The notes beneath the pieces are model-generated. The model saw nothing but the letters and a program-made list of their open reading frames with translations, ran no database searches and was not told the DNA's origin. Below, one piece after another: positions 1 to 8,330 of a DNA stretch of 64,000 nt. The translations under genes and the position numbers were made by a program. Source of the DNA: Actinoplanes subtropicus (GTDB lineage: Bacteria > Actinomycetota > Actinomycetes > Mycobacteriales > Micromonosporaceae); NCBI RefSeq assembly GCF_000721705.1, contig NZ_JOJL01000020.1, forward strand, positions 62,001-126,000. Reading direction: 5' to 3'. The stretch's first letter is position 1; every line of letters starts with the position of its first letter.

Positions 1-626
1 TGGGCGCGTGCCCGGGCGGCGAGCTCCCGCGTGGCGGCCGAGGTGACCCAGGCGGCCCGCTTCGCGAACACCCGGCGGGCCGCGTGCAGGCCGGCCATCT
101 GGCCCAGGCGGTAGCCGAGCTTCATCATCACGCCGGTCAGCGGCCGGTCGCACACCTCGGTGAACAGGCGGCTGGCCCGCTCGCGGCCGGCGGCGACGCC
201 GAGGGCCGTGCGGGCACTCTCGGCGCCCTTGTGCACGCGCTGCAGCACCAGCAGGTCGGCGGCGCGCTCGGGGGCGGCCGGGTCGAGACCGTACGCGGCG
301 GCGATGTGCAGCACCATCCGCGACTGGGTCCAGGCCAGCACGCCGACGTCGAGCACCGCGGCCGGCAGCCCGGTGGCGCCGGAGACACTCCCGGAGATGC
401 GGGCCAGCGTGGTGAAGCGGCGCACCGCCGCGGCGGCGAGGGCATCGCCGGTGATGCGCGGATTGTCCAGGCGGCAGCGCGCGGCCCAGGAGGCGGCTTC
501 CGGCCCGAGACGACGCACCGCGTCCAGGGCCAGGTGTTCGGGCGCATACTGCGGATCTGACTTCATGCGTGACCAGAGCGGCCCGAGGGGCGCGACGGTC
601 TCGGGGAGCGTGGCGGCTTCGCTCAT
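1..626 (-). CDS. EcsC family protein (partial, cut by window edge)
   Basis: Open frame from ATG at 626 leftwards to the window edge with no stop, so the C-terminus is missing; at least 208 residues are visible. The start is supported by a GGAGA ribosome site about 6 nt upstream. The translation (MSEAATLPETVAPLGPLW...) is alanine- and arginine-rich and resembles the EcsC family of actinobacteria, including the GxxGLPxxxLDV segment and a run of amphipathic helices. The molecular function of the family is not established; the name comes from the Bacillus ABC-transporter locus ecs. Divergent from the PAC2 gene. Family assignment is from pattern memory, not a search. Confidence 0.7.
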   Translation of the reverse strand, partial: MSEAATLPETVAPLGPLWSRMKSDPQYAPEHLALDAVRRLGPEAASWAARCRLDNPRITGDALAAAAVRRFTTLARISGSVSGATGLPAAVLDVGVLAWTQSRMVLHIAAAYGLDPAAPERAADLLVLQRVHKGAESARTALGVAAGRERASRLFTEVCDRPLTGVMMKLGYRLGQMAGLHAARRVFAKRAAWVTSAATRELAARARA

Positions 627-676
627 TCCGATCTCTCCGTTGGGGGGTGGGAAGGATCCGGAGACTCCATTGTGCC

Positions 677-694
677 GTGCACATGCACGTGCAC
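677..694. promoter_or_regulatory. RTGCAC triple hexamer with perfect palindrome
   Basis: Three tandem hexamers (GTGCAC, ATGCAC, GTGCAC) lie in the divergent gap between the EcsC-family gene and the PAC2 gene and contain the perfect 10-bp palindrome TGCACGTGCA at 684-693. It looks like a regulator site, but no candidate regulator is adjacent. Confidence 0.3.
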
Positions 695-818
695 GCGAGG
701 GGTGAAGATCGGTTGTATCCGGGCTGAGACCTAGATCGCATCCGCCGCCGCCGGAATGAAGCCCGGCTCTACGTTGTTACCAGCAGTTACCCGCCTTTCT
801 GCACAGGAGGTCCTCGAC

Positions 819-1724
819 GTGCTCGATCCGACGGAGCTCTACGAGCTGGCCGACGACCTGCCGGCCCTGGACGAGCCGGTGCTCGTGCAGGCGCTCACCG
901 GGTTCGTCGACGCGGGCAGCGCCATCCAGCTGTTCCGCGAAAACGTGCTGGACACCCTGGAGACCAGGGTCGTCGCGACCTTCGACCTCGACCAGCTGCT
1001 CGACTACCGCTCCCGCCGCCCTCCGATGATCTTCATGGAGGACCACTGGGAGTCCTACGAGGCGCCCAGCCTCGCCCTGCACCTCGTCCGCGACCAGCTC
1101 GGCAAGGAGTTCCTGATGCTCGCCGGCCCCGAGCCGGACCTGCAGTGGGAAAGGTTCATCGCCGCGGTCTCCGGGCTGATCGAGCGGTTCGGCGTGAAGC
1201 TGACGGTCGGGCTGAACGCGATCCCGATGGCCGTGCCGCACACCCGGCCGGTCAGCGTCACCGCGCACGCCACCGACCAGCGCCTGCTCGGCGACCGCGA
1301 GTCCTGGCTGCAGCGGGTGCAGGTGCCGGCGAGTGTCGGGAATCTGCTCGAGTTCCGCCTGGGCGAGCAGGGCAAGGACGCGATGGGGTACGCGGCGCAC
1401 GTCCCGCACTACCTGGCCCAGACCAACTACCCGGCGGCGGCCGAGCTGCTCACCGACTCGGTCTCGGGCAGCACCGGCCTGGCCCTGCCCACCGGGGCGC
1501 TGCGCAAGGCCGCGGAGCTGGTCCGCGCCGATGTGGACAAGCAGATCGCCGACGACGAGCAGGCCGCCCGCCTGGTGAGCTCGCTGGAGGCGCAGTACGA
1601 CGCGTTCCTGCGCGGCCGGGAGAACAACCTGCTGGCCGAGTCGGACACGCCGCTGCCTACCGCGGAGGAGCTGGGGGCCGAGCTGGAGCGCTTCCTGGCC
1701 GAGCAGAGCCGCGACGACTCCTGA
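819..1724 (+). CDS. PAC2 family protein
   Basis: 301 residues from GTG 819. I chose this start because AGGAGG lies 8 nt upstream and because PAC2 proteins of actinobacteria characteristically begin with a (M/V)LDPxELYEL segment, as here; an ATG at 756 would add 21 unconserved residues. The segment DxPVLVxALxGFVDAGSA and the acidic C-terminal tail fit the PAC2 (proteasome assembly chaperone-like) family, a cytoplasmic protein present next to or apart from the proteasome genes in actinobacteria. Its partner is unknown. The last 68 bases overlap the 3' end of the convergent esterase gene. Confidence 0.85.
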   Translation: MLDPTELYELADDLPALDEPVLVQALTGFVDAGSAIQLFRENVLDTLETRVVATFDLDQLLDYRSRRPPMIFMEDHWESYEAPSLALHLVRDQLGKEFLMLAGPEPDLQWERFIAAVSGLIERFGVKLTVGLNAIPMAVPHTRPVSVTAHATDQRLLGDRESWLQRVQVPASVGNLLEFRLGEQGKDAMGYAAHVPHYLAQTNYPAAAELLTDSVSGSTGLALPTGALRKAAELVRADVDKQIADDEQAARLVSSLEAQYDAFLRGRENNLLAESDTPLPTAEELGAELERFLAEQSRDDS

Positions 1725-2454
1725 GCAGGAAGTCGAGGACCACCTGGATCTCCCGATCCCAGTAGGGCCATTCGTGCCCGCCGGGGCCGAAGTCGGCGTC
1801 GAGCTCCACGCCGGCCGCGGCGCACGCGGCGACGAAGCGTTCGTTCTGCTTGACCAGGTGGTCCTCGGTGCCGCAGCGCAGCATCAGCCGCGGCAGGGTC
1901 GCCGGGTCCGCCTCCTTGACCAGGTGCATCAGGTCCTCGTCGCCGCCCGCGACCTTGCGGTCGGGGAAGACCCGGGCGACCAGGGCACGAATGTGCGGCC
2001 GCAGATCGAATTCCTGGATGTACGCGAGGTCCAGCGCCCCGGACATGGCGGCCGCCGCACCGAAGCGCCACGGTTCGCGCAGCGCCCACTTGAAGGCGCC
2101 GTAGCCGCCCATCGAGAGCCCGGCCACGAACGTGTCCTCCCGCCGGGTGGATACCTTGAAGAACCGGTCGACGGTCTCCGGCAGTTCCCCGGTCAGAAAA
2201 TCCCAGAACCTCATCCCGTACGCCTCGTTGGCGTAGAAACTCCGGTGCACCTGGGGCATGACCACGGCCAGGCCACGGGCCGTCGCGTAGCGCTCGATCG
2301 AGCTGAAGCGGGTCCAGGCCGTGTCGTCGTCGGTGAGCCCGTGCAGCAGGTAGACGACCGGCGGCGGCGCCTCCCCCTCCTGCGGGAGCACCACGGTCAT
2401 CGCGGTCTCCAGTTCGAGCGTCTCGGCGGCGAAGTCAACTCGGAGCAGGGCCAT
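1657..2454 (-). CDS. Alpha/beta-fold esterase (EstA / esterase D-like)
   Basis: 265 residues from ATG 2454 (MALLRVDFAAETLELETAM). The N-terminal beta segment followed by PVVYLLHGLTDD, the nucleophile elbow GLSMGG and a late GGHEW histidine match the putative-esterase family (tributyrin esterase EstA / S-formylglutathione hydrolase-like). The Ser-Asp-His triad appears complete, and no signal peptide is visible, so it is likely cytosolic. The C-terminal tail is Arg/Pro/Ala-rich, overlaps the PAC2 gene and is probably disordered. The next gene upstream on the same strand is a second hydrolase that ends 25 bp away, so the two may be co-transcribed. Confidence 0.85.
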   Translation of the reverse strand: MALLRVDFAAETLELETAMTVVLPQEGEAPPPVVYLLHGLTDDDTAWTRFSSIERYATARGLAVVMPQVHRSFYANEAYGMRFWDFLTGELPETVDRFFKVSTRREDTFVAGLSMGGYGAFKWALREPWRFGAAAAMSGALDLAYIQEFDLRPHIRALVARVFPDRKVAGGDEDLMHLVKEADPATLPRLMLRCGTEDHLVKQNERFVAACAAAGVELDADFGPGGHEWPYWDREIQVVLDFLLRSRRGSARPGSAPARPPAPPR

Positions 2455-2479
2455 GCCGACCAGTCTGCGCGTACCACGC

Positions 2480-3559
2480 CTAGATGAGCGCCATCGCCTC
2501 CCACATGGCCATCGCGAGCTCCAGACCTCGTACATCCGAAAGGGTGTCGGCCATCTTGTTCGGGGTGTAGGCGAACGTCGTGCGGGCGTCGAGGTCGACC
2601 AGCACGAGCGAGCCGCCCAGGCCACCCCAGTAGAGCGTGTTCGGGTTGGGCATCATCCCGTTGCCGACGGCGAAGCCGAGCCCGAAGCGCAGCGGCAGGC
2701 CCAGGATGAGATCGCGGCCGTCGACCTGCACCTCGAGCGCGCGGCGGGCGACGGCCTCCCGCTCCGTGACCAGCAGGGCGAGCGCCTGGGCCAGCGAGCG
2801 GGCGTTGCCGGTGCCGTTACCGGCCGGGATCTCGGCGGCCCGCCAGGCCCGGCTCCCGGTCACCGCCACGTCGATCACCGGGTTGGTCGAGGCGTTGACC
2901 TGCAGCGGGGTCGGCTCGGCGAACATCGTCACCGCGGTCGCCGGCGGGATCATCTCGGCGACCCGGGCATCCTCGGCGGCGGGCAGCCCGATGTGGAAGT
3001 CGGCGCCGAGCGGCCCGGCGATCTCCGACCGGAAAACCGCTCCGACCGTACGCCCGGTGACGCGCCGCACGACCTCACCGACCAGGTAGCCCTGGGTCAC
3101 GACGTGATAGCCGCTGGCCGTGCCGGGCACCCAGAACGGGGCCTGGGCGGCGAGCAGGGCGGTCGCCTTCTCCCAGTCGTACAGGTCCTCGACCGTGACC
3201 GGCTCGGCCCAGCCGGACAGGCCGGCCGAGTGGCTGAGCAGGTGGGCGACGGTGACCTCGCCCTTGCCGCCGGCGGCGAACTCCGGCCAGTACCGCCGGA
3301 CCGGCGCGGCGACGTCGAGCTCACCGCGGTCGGCCAGCAGCAGGGCGGTCAGCGCGGTCATCGTCTTGGTGCAGGAGTAGACGTTGAGGATCGTGTCGGC
3401 CTGCCACGGCCGGGCGCCCGCGGCGTCGGCCCACCCGCCCCAGAGGTCGACGACGGTCTCGCCGTCGACGGTCACGGACAGCGCGGCGCCGCCGTCGGCG
3501 ATGCTCTTCTCGAACACCGCGGCAACGGGCGCGAACCGGCCCTCAGCGAAGCCCTGCAC
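2480..3559 (-). CDS. Serine hydrolase, beta-lactamase / class C esterase family (EstB-like)
   Basis: 359 residues with GTG start at 3559 (VQGFAEGRFAPVAAVF); the open frame continues upstream without a better start. It carries the SxxK nucleophile motif in NVYSCTKTMTAL (about residue 70), a central SGYHVVTQGY segment holding the tyrosine, and a late YWGGLGGS that replaces the KTG triad of true beta-lactamases. This is the pattern of family VIII carboxylesterases and related peptidases. No signal peptide is seen. It is divergent from the sensor kinase gene with a 72-bp gap. Confidence 0.85.
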   Translation of the reverse strand: MQGFAEGRFAPVAAVFEKSIADGGAALSVTVDGETVVDLWGGWADAAGARPWQADTILNVYSCTKTMTALTALLLADRGELDVAAPVRRYWPEFAAGGKGEVTVAHLLSHSAGLSGWAEPVTVEDLYDWEKATALLAAQAPFWVPGTASGYHVVTQGYLVGEVVRRVTGRTVGAVFRSEIAGPLGADFHIGLPAAEDARVAEMIPPATAVTMFAEPTPLQVNASTNPVIDVAVTGSRAWRAAEIPAGNGTGNARSLAQALALLVTEREAVARRALEVQVDGRDLILGLPLRFGLGFAVGNGMMPNPNTLYWGGLGGSLVLVDLDARTTFAYTPNKMADTLSDVRGLELAMAMWEAMALI

Positions 3560-3602
3560 GGCACGCAGTCTCCGGGCACGGACCGGACGACGCCACCGGT
3601 TT

Positions 3603-3631
3603 TCCCAGCCAGCCGGTGTTAATCTATAGAT
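3603..3631 (+). promoter_or_regulatory. Leaderless-type promoter for the sensor kinase
   Basis: A TAATCT hexamer at 3620-3625 (consensus form TAnnnT) sits 6 nt before ATG 3632, and no ribosome-binding site is present. This spacing is typical of actinobacterial leaderless transcripts that start at the A of ATG. Confidence 0.45.
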
Positions 3632-5641
3632 ATGCCCGATTTTCAGGTGCTGTTCGAGTCGGCGCCCGGGCTTTATCTGGTGCTCGATCCCGAGCTGCGG
3701 ATCGTGGCGGCCACCGACACCTACCTGCGGGCCACCATGACCGAACGCGCCGAGATCCTGGGCCGGCACCTCTTCGACGTCTTCCCGGACAACCCCGAGG
3801 ACCCGGAGGCGACCGGGGTGGCGAACCTGCGCGCCTCGCTGGAGCGGGTCCTGAATCGCCGGGTGCCGGACACGATGGCGGTGCAGAAGTACGACGTGGC
3901 CCGGCCGGCCGCGGCCGGGGGCGGCTTCGAGGTGCGCTACTGGAGCCCCCGCAACACCCCGGTCCTCGGCCCCGGCGGGCGGCTCACCCAGATCATCCAC
4001 CAGGTCGAGGACGTCACCAAGCTGGTGCTGCTCCAGCAGCAGGACGACGAGGCACAGCAGCAGACCGCCCGGCTGCAGGCCGAGATCCTGCGCCGCTCGG
4101 ACGAGCTGCACCGGGCCAACCGGTTCCTGGCCGCGCTGCTCGACAACCTGGACGTGGGCGTCGCCGCCATGAACGCGCAGGGTGACTGGACGGTCTTCAA
4201 CCGGGCGATGCGCGAGCTCTACGGCGTACCCGAGGACTGGGCCCCGGAACTGGTCGGGCAACGGGTCGCCGACCTGACCTTCGGGCCGGACGGCAAGCCG
4301 ATGCCGCCGGAGCGGACCCCCTTACTCCGGGCGCTGGGTGGCGAGCACGTCCGCGCCGCCGACGTACTCGTCCAGGTCCCGGACCGGCGCGAGCGGATCT
4401 TCGTGGCCCGCGCCCAGCCGATCACCAGCAGCGACGGCCGGCGGCTCGGGGCGGTCACGGCGCTGCACGACGTCACCTCGGTGCGCCGCGCCGAACGCTT
4501 CCGCGCCTGCGAGCAACAGGTCCGGCGGATCCTCTCCACCTCGGCGACGATCGAGGAGGCGGCCCCGGACGTGCTGCACGCGGTGGCCGACGCGCTGGGC
4601 TGGCCGCACGCCGAGCTGTGGCTCATCGACCCGCTGACCGACACGCTGCACGACATCGCCGAGTGGAGCGCGCCCGGGCTGCGACTCGACGACCGGGTGG
4701 GCGGGAGCGCCGACATCATCGCCACCGTGTGGGCGAGCGGGCAGCCGCTGTGGGTGCCCGACCTCGCCGAGAGCACGCACCTGGCCGTCGCGCTGGCCGT
4801 GCCGGTCCGCGACGGCGACGTCATGTACGGCGTCCTGACCTGCTACGCCAACACCGCCGAGTACGACGAGGGCCTGCTCGCGGTGCTGCTGGGCGGGGTC
4901 GCCGCCCAGATCGGCCTGTTCCTGGCCGTCCGCCGGGCCGCCGACCTGCGGGTGCAGCTGAGCCGCAGCCGCGACGACTTCCTCACGCTGGTCGGCCACG
5001 AGCTGCGCACCCCGTTGACGACGATCTGCAGCTACGCTGCGATGCTCACCGACGACCCCTCGGCTGATGACACCCGGTCGATGATCCAGGCGATCGACCG
5101 CAACGCCCGTACGCTGCGGGCCCTGGTCGACGACCTCCTCGAGCTGGCCGGGCTGGAGTCGGGCCACCTGTCGCTCACCGTCACCGGGCTCGACCTGGCC
5201 GAGATCGCCCGGGCCGCGGTCGCCGCCGCCGAGCCGGCCGCGGCGGCCAACGCCGTACGGCTGGACCCCGACCTGCCCGAACACCTGCCGATGCGCGGCG
5301 ACGCCACCCGGCTCCGGCAGGTGGTGGACAACCTGATCTCCAACGCGATCAAGTACAGCCCGGCCGGCGGCGACGTCCAGATCCGGCTGCGGGACGAGGC
5401 GGGCGTGGCCGAGCTGCGGATCAGCGACCGCGGCATCGGCATCCCGCCGGCCGACCGGGACCGGCTCTTCGGCCGCTTCTACCGGGCCAGCAACGTCGCC
5501 CACCACGGCATCGCCGGCACCGGGCTGGGCCTCGCCGTGGTCCGCGCCATAGCCGAGCTGCACCACGGCACGATCACCCTGGACACGGCCCACCAGCCGG
5601 GCGCCAGCCTGCTGCTGCGCCTGCCCGGCCACACCGCCTGA
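3632..5641 (+). CDS. Sensor histidine kinase (PAS-PAS-GAF-HisKA-HATPase)
   Basis: 669 residues without transmembrane segments, so a cytosolic sensor. Order: PAS-like domain (about 1-130), a coiled linker, a second PAS (about 165-290), GAF (about 300-435), the dimerisation/phosphoacceptor helix with HELRTPLTT (His456), then the ATPase domain with N box DNLISNAIKYSP, G1 DRGIGIP and G2 GTGLGLAVV. All catalytic motifs are intact. No response regulator gene is adjacent, so it is an orphan kinase. It is clearly paralogous to the kinase at 26326-28452: both have the same ERFR(A/T)CE junction before the GAF domain and a WSAPG segment inside it. It ends one base before the convergent reductase gene. 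Confidence 0.9.
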   Translation: MPDFQVLFESAPGLYLVLDPELRIVAATDTYLRATMTERAEILGRHLFDVFPDNPEDPEATGVANLRASLERVLNRRVPDTMAVQKYDVARPAAAGGGFEVRYWSPRNTPVLGPGGRLTQIIHQVEDVTKLVLLQQQDDEAQQQTARLQAEILRRSDELHRANRFLAALLDNLDVGVAAMNAQGDWTVFNRAMRELYGVPEDWAPELVGQRVADLTFGPDGKPMPPERTPLLRALGGEHVRAADVLVQVPDRRERIFVARAQPITSSDGRRLGAVTALHDVTSVRRAERFRACEQQVRRILSTSATIEEAAPDVLHAVADALGWPHAELWLIDPLTDTLHDIAEWSAPGLRLDDRVGGSADIIATVWASGQPLWVPDLAESTHLAVALAVPVRDGDVMYGVLTCYANTAEYDEGLLAVLLGGVAAQIGLFLAVRRAADLRVQLSRSRDDFLTLVGHELRTPLTTICSYAAMLTDDPSADDTRSMIQAIDRNARTLRALVDDLLELAGLESGHLSLTVTGLDLAEIARAAVAAAEPAAAANAVRLDPDLPEHLPMRGDATRLRQVVDNLISNAIKYSPAGGDVQIRLRDEAGVAELRISDRGIGIPPADRDRLFGRFYRASNVAHHGIAGTGLGLAVVRAIAELHHGTITLDTAHQPGASLLLRLPGHTA

Positions 5642-5965
5642 TCAGTCGTCCAGCTCGACGGTGACGGTGACGCGACCCCGATCGTCGCGGCGGGAGGTCG
5701 CGTGACCGGTGCGCTGGACGCCGTCGAGGCCCAACGTGATCGGGCCGCCGCCGAGGAAGTTGCGCCACCAGTTCTTGGCATCGGGCATCAGCACGCTGAT
5801 GGTCACCGTGCTCCCGGCTCGCTGGTACGACACCGGCGTGCTGAAGGTCCGGCCGGAGCGGCGGCCGGTGTAGGTGATGATCGTGAAGTGGCGTCGCCAC
5901 CGCGGCGAGGACTCGAAGGACGCGAAACAGGCGTTGAACCGGTCGACCGCGGGCCGCAGCAGCAT
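5642..5965 (-). CDS. Nitroreductase/quinone reductase family protein (deazaflavin-dependent type)
   Basis: 107 residues. The YTGRRSGRTFSTPV strand, then the PDAKNWWRNFLGGGPITL segment, fit the split beta-barrel deazaflavin (F420)-dependent nitroreductase (DDN-like) family, in which the Arg/Ser/Gly-rich loop binds the F420 phosphate and polyglutamate tail. The protein is at the short end of the family (usual length about 110-150). It would reduce quinone-like or nitro substrates with F420H2; the substrate is unknown. The presence of fgd at 58088-59086 supports an F420 system in the cell. Convergent with the kinase and divergent from the next hydrolase. Confidence 0.65.
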   Translation of the reverse strand: MLLRPAVDRFNACFASFESSPRWRRHFTIITYTGRRSGRTFSTPVSYQRAGSTVTISVLMPDAKNWWRNFLGGGPITLGLDGVQRTGHATSRRDDRGRVTVTVELDD

Positions 5966-5985
5966 GCGTGGGATCGTAGCCCGTT

Positions 5986-6810
5986 GTGATCGAACAATTC
6001 GTCGAGGTTCCGGACGGGTACTTGTACAGCCGCACCCGCGGCGAAGGCCCGGACGTGGTGCTGCTCCACGCGGGCGCCGCCGACCTGCGCATGTGGGACT
6101 CGACGGTCGAGTGGCTCGCCACGTCCGCCCGGGTCACCGCGTTCGACTTCCGCGACATGGGCCTGTCGTCCCGGGCGACGAAGCCGTACCGCGAGGTCGA
6201 CGACATCGCGGCGGTGCTGGACGCGGCCGGTGTGCGGCGCGCGGTGCTGGTCGGCGTCTCGGACGGGGCGAGGCGGGCGCTGGCCTTCGCCCACGCCTTT
6301 CCGGATCGGGTGGCCCGGGTGGTGTCGGTGGCCGCCACGTTCGGCGAGTTCCCCGACCCCACGCCGGATGAGGCCGCCGCCCGCCGGGAGATGCAGGAGC
6401 ACATCACCCGGCTCGGACGACTCCTCGCCGGCCGGGGACTCGCCGCGTACGCCGAGGCGGACATCGGCAAGTGGGGTGCGGCCCTCGGCCCGGACGAGCG
6501 GCGCAAGATGGTCGGTCTGCAGCTGGCGAACGCGTACTGGATCGAACTGCCGGAGTCGCTCGGCGCCGAGCTCGACCCGCCCGTGAAGGCCCGCTTCGCC
6601 GAGCTCACCGTCCCGGTCGACGTGGTCGTCGGCGGGCGAGACTTCGCCAGCACACGGTGGTGGGCTCGCCGCCTCGCCGAGCAGGCGCCGGCGACGAGTC
6701 TCCTCGAGGTGCCCGGGGGCGACCACTTCCCGATGCTGTCGGCTCCCGCCGACTTCGAGCGCATCCTGCGCCGGGCGGCGGGGTTGGGGAATGTCGTACC
6801 CGTCGATTAG
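5986..6810 (+). CDS. Alpha/beta hydrolase
   Basis: 274 residues from GTG 5986. Hallmarks of the hydrolase fold: VVLLHAGAADLRMWD after the first strands (oxyanion region), nucleophile elbow VGVSDGA (Ser about 87), an acid in PVDVVVGGRDFAS and a terminal histidine in PGGDHFPM. The elbow is the minimal GxSxG form. The family includes lactone, ester and C-C bond hydrolases and haloperoxidase-like enzymes, and the sequence does not tell which. The start lies 20 bp from the divergent reductase start, so the promoters overlap. Confidence 0.85.
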   Translation: MIEQFVEVPDGYLYSRTRGEGPDVVLLHAGAADLRMWDSTVEWLATSARVTAFDFRDMGLSSRATKPYREVDDIAAVLDAAGVRRAVLVGVSDGARRALAFAHAFPDRVARVVSVAATFGEFPDPTPDEAAARREMQEHITRLGRLLAGRGLAAYAEADIGKWGAALGPDERRKMVGLQLANAYWIELPESLGAELDPPVKARFAELTVPVDVVVGGRDFASTRWWARRLAEQAPATSLLEVPGGDHFPMLSAPADFERILRRAAGLGNVVPVD

Positions 6811-6853
6811 AATGTGTGTACTAAAAGGGGCCGTGACCTGCGAGGAGATCAAC

Positions 6854-7513
6854 GTGAACGCTCCCGTTTTGTCCGATTCCGTGGCGGTGATCCCGCCCTA
6901 CGCGACCATGCTCGGCTTCACTCGTTACGTGACCCGCACCGGCCCCGCGAAGGCCACGTTCGTCGGCGGTCTGCGGCGCGCCCGCGAGCGCCGCAGCGGT
7001 TTCAACCCGCACGGTCAGTTGGTGAAGGCGCTGAAGGCCGACATCGCGTTCCGCACCGGCGGCAGCTATCTGAACGGCGTGACCGATCTCGTGAAAGACC
7101 GGTGGAAGCCGCTGTATGAGGCGGTCAGCACCGGCGCGCTCGCCTACCTGGCGTCGCTGGGCGATCCGGCGGGGGTCAGCCTCGCGCAGACCCGGGACGC
7201 GCTCGCCTCGGTCGGGCCGCTCGCCGTCAAAATCAACCCCCACTTCGGATTGCGGTACGAGGACGGGCGGCGCGAAGCCGTGCGACTGCATTTCGACGAG
7301 GCGCCACCGACGGCCGAGGCGGTCACCGCGACGCTGCACCTGATGGCGGGGCATATGGACCAGATCCTGCCCAACGCGGAGCCGGTCCTGGTCGATCTGC
7401 GGCGCGGAATGACGCATCGCATTGACCCGGCCATGAAGCCGGCCGACATCGAGAGCTGGCTGACTGGGGAGGCGGCCGCGTTCACGGCCATGTGGTCCAC
7501 CTCGGTCGCCTGA
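6854..7513 (+). CDS. Conserved hypothetical protein
   Basis: 219 residues from GTG 6854, chosen because GAGGAG lies 6 nt upstream; an in-frame ATG at 6791 would overlap the hydrolase gene. A TAGAAT hexamer at 6807-6812 may be the -10 box. I do not recognise the family. The protein is mixed alpha/beta, has no signal peptide or membrane segment, and has a central PLAVKINPHFGLRYEDGRREAVRLHF block (split here only for description) that looks like an extended beta sheet. A strong terminator hairpin follows, so it is probably the last gene of its unit. Confidence 0.6.
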   Translation: MNAPVLSDSVAVIPPYATMLGFTRYVTRTGPAKATFVGGLRRARERRSGFNPHGQLVKALKADIAFRTGGSYLNGVTDLVKDRWKPLYEAVSTGALAYLASLGDPAGVSLAQTRDALASVGPLAVKINPHFGLRYEDGRREAVRLHFDEAPPTAEAVTATLHLMAGHMDQILPNAEPVLVDLRRGMTHRIDPAMKPADIESWLTGEAAAFTAMWSTSVA

Positions 7514-7528
7514 GGTTCGCTCCGAGCT

Positions 7529-7563
7529 CCGCGGCCGCCCCAACCACCCCGGGGCGGCCGCGG
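7529..7563 (+). terminator. Intrinsic terminator-like hairpin
   Basis: A perfect 13-bp G+C inverted repeat (7529-7541 with 7551-7563, loop of 9 nt) starts 15 bp after the stop of the preceding gene. There is no U tract, as is common in actinobacteria. Confidence 0.6.
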
Positions 7564-7602
7564 CAATCCGAGCGGCTCCCGTTATCGCGCCGGCCGTTTG
7601 CA

Positions 7603-7738
7603 TCTCGGGGTCGCCCGCGTCTCGGGGTCGCCCGCGTCTCGGGGTCGCCCGCGTCTCGGGGTCGCCCGCGTCTCGGGGTCGCCCGCATCTCAGCGGCGCC
7701 CGCATCTCAGCGGCGCCCGCATCTCAGCGGCGCCCGCA
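7603..7738. repeat. 17-bp tandem repeat, 8 units of two types
   Basis: Five units of TCTCGGGGTCGCCCGCG (the fifth ends in A) are followed by three units of TCTCAGCGGCGCCCGCA. The second unit type recurs in the array at 22205-22289. The period is not a multiple of three and the array is intergenic. Confidence 0.95.
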
Positions 7739-8330
7739 TCTTAAGTTGGCGTGACGTGACGTACCGGCCTGCTAGCGGACGCTGAAAAATGGCTCTGTCG
7801 ACGATCTTGTGATCGTCGTGGTGTGCGTGTCACGCCTCCGTCCTATATGGACTGTGATAGTTGATCGCGGTGCGTTGCTGCTGGGCTTCAGGTGCTGTTT
7901 CCGCACCTGGGCGATGTCGTGGTGGCGGTCGGTCGGGCCGGACCGACGCCATGCGAAAGAGAAAGCGACATGAGCATGGTGATGCACCCCCGTGCGGGTC
8001 CGCCGAGCCCAGTTCGGCGGACCGCCGGGAGCATAGCGACGTCCTCGCGGCAGCGGTGACGGTCGATCGACCCACAAGGTAGGCCTCCACCAGCCGGATA
8101 CCTCATCACTGCGGCCTGCCGAACACACCAGCCCAATCACACAGACAAGCCGAAACACATCGATCTTTCAACCTCTGCAACACGACCTGCGGGTGGTCCA
8201 CTTGATCGATCGACACCTACAAATCTGGGCGCAGACGAGGCTGACGAAGCCGTCGTGGATGTCGAGGCGTCGTTGCGCCCGCTGATCGGTGACATCGGCA
8301 CCGTGGTCGCGGCCCTGGCCTCGGCGCTGC
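7739..8330. other. Gene-poor stretch with probable insertion-sequence scars
   Basis: 592 bp with no convincing intact gene. Two short pieces look transposase-derived. On the plus strand near 7885-7950, the frame GLQVLFPHLGDVVV resembles the start of an ISL3-type transposase. On the minus strand near 8175-8300, HDGFVSLVCAQICRC resembles the C-terminal end of an IS5/IS4-type transposase. Both break after 15-40 residues. The longer frames here on either strand are not supported by composition or homology. Confidence 0.35.

Noticed and set aside
7603..7738. Possible CRISPR array
   Set aside because: Units are contiguous without spacers, 17 bp long, and no cas gene is in the window.
7492..7785. 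Open frames running through the 17-bp repeats on both strands
   Set aside because: The frames consist of the repeat read in three phases (a 17-bp unit shifts phase each time) and have no start signal or homology.
7772..8158. Minus-strand hypothetical gene
   Set aside because: No ribosome site or homology, composition is unlike neighbouring genes; treated as IS scar.
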